A stretch of 34,072 nucleotides of DNA from the IMG/VR virus record IMGVR_UViG_3300033150_001399, positions 1 through 34,072 of that record; one strand, written 5' to 3'. Positions 29,680-34,072 of the stretch are shown piece after piece. Each line of letters opens with the position of its first letter. Positions within the stretch are counted from its first letter, which is position 1. The DNA comes from a virus. The position numbers were made by a program, and so were the translations under genes. The notes under the pieces are model-generated. The model saw only the letters and a program-made list of their open reading frames with translations. It did no database searches and was not told the origin of the DNA.

Positions 29680-31739
29680 TATTCAACTGGAATCGCCTTA
29701 CACCTACAGTTAATCACTTCTTCCGGAGGACCTTCGACATCCCCCGGATACATGCAGCCGTTCGGGAACTGTTTCCCAACCGGCCACGGCCCGAGTCCCA
29801 TCATTTCGATATGGGAATCACGTGTACGTTCGTCAAGTGCTGCAATCCACTGCTGCATCTTCACGCCTGCGAGCTTGAAGCTCTGATATTCAAACCCGTT
29901 GCTCGCTTGTGCGGTTTCCGTTCGTGCGATTCTCAAAGCCCGTTTACGGTCTCCCGCCACAAGTGAAACCAAAGATTCCTGAAGCTCCTGAAACGTAGCT
30001 CCGGTCTCTTTCGCCTTGATCAACGCCGCCCGCACCCGTTCCCTCAAACCTCCGTTTACATGCTCTACGACTTTTATCACCTTGGTTTTGAGGAAGTCCG
30101 CGATTTCGGGTTGTTTAGGATCAAAGGAAAAGCTTATCCCCACTCCCATAAGATCTTCTTCGATCAACGGCCCCATTGCGGCCGCAACGGAGATATAATG
30201 TTTTTCCGCGATCTTCCCGAGCTTCTCATCAAACTCTTTCGGAAGATCAAACATACTGTCGGGAAAGTTTACGATATCTTCTCCATACGTTTCCTTTCCA
30301 CGTCCCAGCATCATGAGAAAGAAAGACCGCACCTTCTGTAAGTACGTTCTGATTTTCCCGGCGAAACTTTTTTCGGGTTTGGACATCTTCTGAATCCACG
30401 GCCCCATGATATCGAAATGTTCCTGGGAGTCGGGGATTACGGTTCGTTTCGAGGGTGCCGTAAGCTGTCCTTTAATCGGAACCGGCAGAACCTTTGATCC
30501 GTTTCCTCCATCCTGAATCGAGGGAATTACTTTCGGCCGATCCGTTACGGGAAAAAGATTTATCGGCAAGTATCCGACATCACCGCCTTCAACCTTCGGA
30601 AGCCCCAAGTTCAAAACTTCATTTATCACGTTCAGGGGGACGCCCATCTTGAAGAGTTTTTCCGCTCGTTCGATTTTTGCGTCTTCGTCATCCTTGAGAG
30701 CCTCGATATTCGAAAAATCAAAAGCGCCCCAAGTTCTTTCACCGTCATAAGGAAGGAAAAACTGCGCTCGAAGAGTATCCTCGATCAACCTCAGTATAGG
30801 TTTTATGGTTCCTTCCCAGTACTGACGCTGAACCCCTTTTGCAACGGCCTTGTGAACACGATCGAAGACACCGATTTCAGACGGGGGTACGTGGAACACG
30901 GCACAAATCTCTTCACGACTCATCTTCCGCTGTTCCACGAACTGCATGTCGATATAAGAGATCTTTATGGGGTCGTATTCTATGTCATGCGGAAGCACGA
31001 GAAGCCTGAAGGCTTTCCGCGTTCCCATATATTTCGATTCGAATTGCGTACGGTATTGTTTTATTTGTTCCGCCGTAGTGGGGTGTTGAATCTTCATGAC
31101 GCCGCCGGGGACGCATGAATTTTCAAAGAAGGCCCGGTTCATAATCTGCGCCAGCCAATCCTGTTCGGCGCCGGCACGCGCGGCTTCCATGGGAGCCATT
31201 CCCCAGAATTCCGAGTAGGGATTGAAGATCTGAAACCAGGCCACCTGAAAAGATTCAAGCCGCATGGTCTGGTTGCTGCTCCCCAACCTGAATTCCCAAT
31301 GTTCGATTTCCCGGGACCCCGGTTTAAAAACGGGTTTGAATCTATCTTTTCCGAAAACATATATCCCCATGGGCTCCTGGTTCGGCCGCGTACGCTCCAT
31401 CACCCACAAGGCGTTTCCCTGCAACATAAGATATGTCGCCGTGGCCTCCCAAAGGTGGTACCGCGTCCAATAAGGGTTCGGTCGATTGAAAATCTCATAA
31501 AGATCTCCCTGCTCCACCTTCCGCGGATCATCTCCCGATCCCTGGTAAAGGACAAAAGGTACCGAAGCCACACGCGTCGCTATAGATCTCACACACGCAT
31601 AAACCCAAGCATGCTGCGCATAAGGCTGCTCAAGGGGTTTGTCCGGAATATTCAACCGGGCAAGCGCCCAGTCCCGTTGAAACGGAGTATAGAATTTTCG
31701 GCGGGAAGAACCGAATAAACGCCGAAAGATATTCACCAT
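29679..31739 (-). CDS. Portal protein fused to a MuF-type head morphogenesis domain, 686 aa
   Basis: Residues 1 to about 400 are an HK97-type portal: YAQHAWVYACVRSIATRVAS, WVMERTRPNQEPMGIYVFG and MSREEICAVFHVPPSEIGVF. From about 560 the sequence switches to a MuF domain: RVRAALIKAKETGATFQELQ, RIARTETAQASN, ERTRDSHIEM, MYPGD and the C-terminal PEEVINCRC. In SPP1-like phages portal and gp7 (MuF) are separate, so the join is notable. It forms the DNA gate and helps early head assembly. The start overlaps the TerL stop. Confidence 0.85.
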   Translation of the reverse strand: MVNIFRRLFGSSRRKFYTPFQRDWALARLNIPDKPLEQPYAQHAWVYACVRSIATRVASVPFVLYQGSGDDPRKVEQGDLYEIFNRPNPYWTRYHLWEATATYLMLQGNALWVMERTRPNQEPMGIYVFGKDRFKPVFKPGSREIEHWEFRLGSSNQTMRLESFQVAWFQIFNPYSEFWGMAPMEAARAGAEQDWLAQIMNRAFFENSCVPGGVMKIQHPTTAEQIKQYRTQFESKYMGTRKAFRLLVLPHDIEYDPIKISYIDMQFVEQRKMSREEICAVFHVPPSEIGVFDRVHKAVAKGVQRQYWEGTIKPILRLIEDTLRAQFFLPYDGERTWGAFDFSNIEALKDDEDAKIERAEKLFKMGVPLNVINEVLNLGLPKVEGGDVGYLPINLFPVTDRPKVIPSIQDGGNGSKVLPVPIKGQLTAPSKRTVIPDSQEHFDIMGPWIQKMSKPEKSFAGKIRTYLQKVRSFFLMMLGRGKETYGEDIVNFPDSMFDLPKEFDEKLGKIAEKHYISVAAAMGPLIEEDLMGVGISFSFDPKQPEIADFLKTKVIKVVEHVNGGLRERVRAALIKAKETGATFQELQESLVSLVAGDRKRALRIARTETAQASNGFEYQSFKLAGVKMQQWIAALDERTRDSHIEMMGLGPWPVGKQFPNGCMYPGDVEGPPEEVINCRCKAIPVE

Positions 31740-32932
31740 ACATCAATCTCCGAAGGCAACGACGGAGGCTGAATCCCCGCCGCGTTCACCACTGCGTCAA
31801 CCTGATCATCATGAAGCTTCCCGGAACCATCAAACGAACATAACTCGTCCAAAAAACCATCCGTCCATGACGCACGCTTGATAAAAACCTTTCCCGCTTG
31901 CGCACGCGACGCAAAAGGCAACGCCACCGATAACTTGTCCGCAGTCCGGTGCACCGGGAGTATCGCATACCCCACCAACTGAGGCTCCCTCCAAAGCTCC
32001 TGTAAAGCACTCAACTGAAAAGCGTTCTTCTCCACCGCAATATGACACTCCACCCCATCACGCTGCGCCGTCTTGATGATCTCCTTGCGCGCGTCCGGCC
32101 ACTCCCACTTCCCCCTAATCACATCCAAAACCCAAACATCACCATCACGCGTTATCCCAACCTTCACACCACACGTGTAATCCGCCTTAACCCTTACACT
32201 CAACGCTAAATCCCAACCCCGAGTCACCTGCACAAACTCATCAGGCACCCCATCCGTAACCTTGAACCACCGCCGCTGAAATAACGCACCCTCCGGGTCC
32301 ACAAACTCCCCACCTATCTCCTGCTTCCCAAACCAACCCACCCCATACTCCCTCTCTATCGCCTCCTTGAAATCCTCCCCCAAAAACGGATTGTCAAACA
32401 TCGAAGCATGCACAAAATGCCAGTGCCTCGCCCCCTTGCCCTCCCTCAACCGGTATATCCAATGAGACTTCCCCCGAGGCGTCGTCGTAATCCACGCCTT
32501 ACCTCCCCTACCACCCTCACGTAACGTCGCCACCAATACCCTCCACACATACTCATCACATAACGCCGCCTCATCCAACCAAAAAAAACTCAAATTCAAA
32601 CCCCTCAACCGGTCCGGCCTGTCCGCACTGCGAAATATCACCGAACTCCCGTTCACAAACTCCGCCCGCAACGCCGCCTTGTTAAAACTCTCCACCACCG
32701 GTCCCGCCAACTCCCTAAACGTCGGCAATATCACGTCCTGTACCATCACATACGTCGGCGCCACCACCGCCCCACTACACCTACCCCTACCCAACTCTAT
32801 CAAACTCGCTAAACATCCCGCCCACGTCTTACCACTACCCCTCCCTCCTATATAAGCCCTCCTCACAGCAGAACTCTCCAAAAACTCCCGCTGCTTCTCC
32901 GATACCTCACAATGACGTCGTAATGCGATCAT
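31733..32932 (-). CDS. terL: Large terminase subunit, 399 aa
   Basis: ATPase: Walker A GGRGSGKT at 29-36, Walker B FFWLDEA with Asp120/Glu121, and the coupling motif TTTP at 149-152. Nuclease: Asp241 in GWDLALS, Glu301 in AVEKN, and Asp375/Asp376 and Asp379 in HDDQVDA. It packages and cuts DNA. Codon use is odd: TTG, AGG, GTG, GCG and AGT dominate, unlike the adjacent portal gene. The start lies in an ATGA overlap with a weak upstream frame. No helicase-like extra domain is visible. Confidence 0.95.
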   Translation of the reverse strand: MIALRRHCEVSEKQREFLESSAVRRAYIGGRGSGKTWAGCLASLIELGRGRCSGAVVAPTYVMVQDVILPTFRELAGPVVESFNKAALRAEFVNGSSVIFRSADRPDRLRGLNLSFFWLDEAALCDEYVWRVLVATLREGGRGGKAWITTTPRGKSHWIYRLREGKGARHWHFVHASMFDNPFLGEDFKEAIEREYGVGWFGKQEIGGEFVDPEGALFQRRWFKVTDGVPDEFVQVTRGWDLALSVRVKADYTCGVKVGITRDGDVWVLDVIRGKWEWPDARKEIIKTAQRDGVECHIAVEKNAFQLSALQELWREPQLVGYAILPVHRTADKLSVALPFASRAQAGKVFIKRASWTDGFLDELCSFDGSGKLHDDQVDAVVNAAGIQPPSLPSEIDVW

Positions 32933-33085
32933 GAAAAAACCTTAATAGAGGGAGAAGGAGGAGAAGATAGGGGGCGTAAAGCCCTAAAAGCAAATTCGAA
33001 ATTTAGGATTTCGGGCTCGCTTGCCGTCAAACGCCCGAGAGGGCCCCATTTTGGCCACATCTCCCCCCGGCCTATGTCTTGGGTA
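32933..33085 (-). other. Inter-terminase spacer with weak open frame and hairpins
   Basis: Between the small ORF stop and TerL lie 153 bases. A frame whose TGA overlaps the TerL ATG encodes a low-complexity Pro/Ser-rich end and looks non-coding. Two features stand out: a hairpin TAGGGC-TTTAC-GCCCCCTA and an AT-rich AAATT-CGA-AATTT palindrome. These could be regulatory or packaging-related; neither is proven. Confidence 0.3.
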
Positions 33086-33259
33086 TCATCCGGCCGACGT
33101 TGCGAAATAGGCCCCTTCTCGCGCCTCCTCGAGCTTGTGGTCTTTTGGGGGAACGGCCAGGTTGGCCGGAATGTCGGTTCTCTGGAAGAATTCGGTTTTT
33201 TCCTGGTCAAGTTCCCGTATTCTTAGGTTTGGGGTTGCCGGATCGATCCTGGTCGCCAA
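33086..33259 (-). CDS. Unannotated 57-aa protein between the terminase genes, TTG start
   Basis: On the minus strand a frame opens just after a TGA and starts at TTG 33259, overlapping the 3' end of the small-terminase gene by about 50 bases and stopping at TGA 33086-33088. It reads MATRIDPATPNLRIRELDQE, KTEFFQRTDIPANLAVPPKD and HKLEEAREGAYFATSAG, a normal, charged, non-repetitive composition, unlike the competing frame at 33208. It has no visible ribosome site. A frameshifted extension of the small terminase is an alternative. Confidence 0.5.
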   Translation of the reverse strand: MATRIDPATPNLRIRELDQEKTEFFQRTDIPANLAVPPKDHKLEEAREGAYFATSAG

Positions 33260-33641
33260 TCACGAAGGGTTCAGCCGCTTTGATCGGCACGATGGCCGTC
33301 GGCTTGCGGGGCTCGATTGGTATGGTCGCCTTGACGCTATCACTGAGGCGCGATCCGTTGCCCACGGTCTCGCCGGCAGTCTCAAACGCGATTTCCCAAG
33401 AATCCGTTTGCCGTGTTTCCAGCTTGTCCGGAACCTTCCCGTCTACGCGGTTCCACACTTCGATAAAGAATTGAAACTTCCCTTCGTGGAAGGCTTTGAC
33501 CGCAGCGTTTAGGGCGATCCGCATGAACGCCTCACCCCGAGTACGGCCAGGATGGGCCGGATCCTCTTCGGCCAGGATGTCCCTCAAGATCTGCGTCAAG
33601 CTGATCCGCGGCTTCTTTTTCTTCTTCTCGTTCTTCGGCAT
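33207..33641 (-). CDS. Probable small terminase / DUF5681-like protein, 144 aa
   Basis: Residues 12-75 contain RISLTQILRDILAEEDP, GEAFMRIALNAAVKAFHEGK and EVWNRVDGKVPDKLE, which match DUF5681-like proteins encoded beside large terminases and thought to be small terminase subunits. An N-terminal Lys-rich run suits nucleic-acid contact. The start at 33641 lies only a few bases downstream of a consensus-like promoter, so translation may be leaderless. The gene is first in the minus-strand operon. Confidence 0.65.
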   Translation of the reverse strand: MPKNEKKKKKPRISLTQILRDILAEEDPAHPGRTRGEAFMRIALNAAVKAFHEGKFQFFIEVWNRVDGKVPDKLETRQTDSWEIAFETAGETVGNGSRLSDSVKATIPIEPRKPTAIVPIKAAEPFVIGDQDRSGNPKPKNTGT

Positions 33642-33649
33642 ACTTCCAC

Positions 33650-33678
33650 GATATAACCGCTTTCTATCGCATAGTCAA
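33650..33678 (-). promoter_or_regulatory. Sigma-70-type promoter for the late operon
   Basis: On the minus strand TTGACT (33678-33673, -35) is separated by 17 bases from TATATC (33655-33650, -10, 4 of 6 consensus). The expected +1 is near 33643, two bases before ATG 33641, suggesting a leaderless or nearly leaderless transcript. The weak GTGGAAG just before the ATG could still act as a partial ribosome site. Confidence 0.6.
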
Positions 33679-33771
33679 GGATTTTCTTAACATTGCAAGG
33701 ATGGGGGGGGAAGATGGGTGACGGTTAGGATTTTCTTCACTTCCCCTTTTCCCTAAAATTTTTCTACTCTT

Positions 33772-33795
33772 CTCTGTTTTTTCCTCTGTTTTTTC
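33772..33795 (+). repeat. 12-base tandem direct repeat
   Basis: CTCTGTTTTTTC occurs twice in perfect tandem (33772-33783, 33784-33795) within the polypyrimidine tract. Confidence 0.8.
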
Positions 33796-33889
33796 CTGGG
33801 CTTTTTTCTAACTTCCCTTTCGGGATTCTTTTTTCTCTTCTCTTTCCAGAGTACTTTTCATCTAGTTCTCTGATTTTTCTTTCAGTTCT

Positions 33890-33910
33890 CTTTACTCTTT
33901 ACTCTTTACT
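33890..33910 (+). repeat. Three tandem CTTTACT units
   Basis: The 7-base unit CTTTACT occurs three times without interruption (33890-33896, 33897-33903, 33904-33910), followed by a partial copy (CTTTTCT). Being seven bases long, it puts stop codons into every frame of the complementary strand. Confidence 0.85.
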
Positions 33911-34072
33911 CTTTTCTTTTTTTTGTTCTCGTCCTTATCGGGTTTTATGTCTCCTTACGGTTTCCAAGCATAATAACCCCCCTTACTTGTCCCCCCCTTT
34001 TTTCGTTGGTTCATCGGTTTATGTACTGTGTGGTGGATATGGGGTTGTATGGGGCCCCTTCCCGGCCGGTTG

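Larger units (their letters stand above)
33679..34072. other. Gene-free polypurine/polypyrimidine region at the right end
   Basis: About 270 bases (33720-33990) are mainly T and C on the plus strand (A and G on the minus strand), with a tandem 12-mer CTCTGTTTTTTC (33772-33783 and 33784-33795), three CTTTACT units (33890-33910), a G8 run (33713-33720) and a C7 run near 33991. The three CTTTACT units put TAA in all minus-strand frames there. A short plus-strand frame beginning 34021 runs off the end without a ribosome site. No gene is supported; a control, replication or packaging region is possible. Confidence 0.5.

Noticed and set aside
32929-33210. 93-residue minus-strand frame beginning TTG at 33210
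   Set aside because: Its TTGA and ATGA overlaps look tempting, but the product is low-complexity Pro/Ser/Arg-rich and the alternative frame at 33086-33259 is far more protein-like.
34021-34072. Plus-strand frame running off the right edge
   Set aside because: Only 17 codons, no ribosome site; cannot be supported.
1-34072. CRISPR array or diversity-generating retroelement
   Set aside because: No spaced direct repeats of CRISPR type and no reverse transcriptase; the protein repeats found are module duplications.

Overview
This window is part of the genome of a tailed phage or prophage with a long, non-contractile tail. The evidence is a complete HK97-type head module followed by a tail module on the minus strand, read from about 33.6 kb down to 4.6 kb: small-terminase candidate, large terminase, portal-MuF fusion, prohead protease, major capsid protein, connectors, tail tube, frameshifted tail chaperones and tape measure. 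Next comes a tail-tip block in the order known from gene transfer agents and related phages: DUF2460-like distal tail protein, gpL/DUF2163-like hub, NlpC/P60 peptidase and J-like tip protein. The host is probably a Gram-negative bacterium, because two phage proteins look like lipoproteins, a third has a signal peptide, and the tail carries a murein peptidase. The sequence does not identify the host species. I see no integrase, replication protein or clear endolysin, so the window is probably not the whole genome.

Layout. Bases 1-4338 hold about a dozen small, tightly packed plus-strand genes, often with 4-base ATGA overlaps and AAAGGAG-type ribosome sites. Several encode small Cys-rich proteins. 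Others encode a DUF4406-like protein, a lipoprotein, a secreted protein, a Fis-type helix-turn-helix protein and a membrane-anchored coiled coil. The plus and minus arms converge on a 308-base non-coding segment (4339-4646) with candidate structured RNAs on both strands and opposed terminators sharing a T7/A6 tract. A lysis-like block follows (4647-5416, minus strand). Bases 5431-11163 carry receptor-binding genes: beta-helix spikes, their small partners and a tail fibre. Bases 11167-23768 carry the tail tip, tape measure and chaperones, and 23793-33641 the tail tube, connectors and head. The right end (33679-34072) is a gene-free polypurine/polypyrimidine region.

The most unusual part is the host-recognition apparatus. 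The gene after the tape measure encodes a 1206-residue protein in which a second DUF2460-like distal-tail domain sits between arrays of VSGTA repeats, flanked by two beta-helices and ending in an F5/8C-like lectin domain. Its N-terminal beta-helix module recurs twice in tandem in another gene 10 kb away. A small-protein plus beta-helix gene pair is present twice. The gpL-like hub has about 200 residues inserted between its two Cys pairs, apparently a lectin-like sandwich, and the J-like tip protein carries a similar insert. Together these suggest a modular, duplicated glycan-binding system built into the tail tip. This is an inference from sequence and order, not a demonstrated function.
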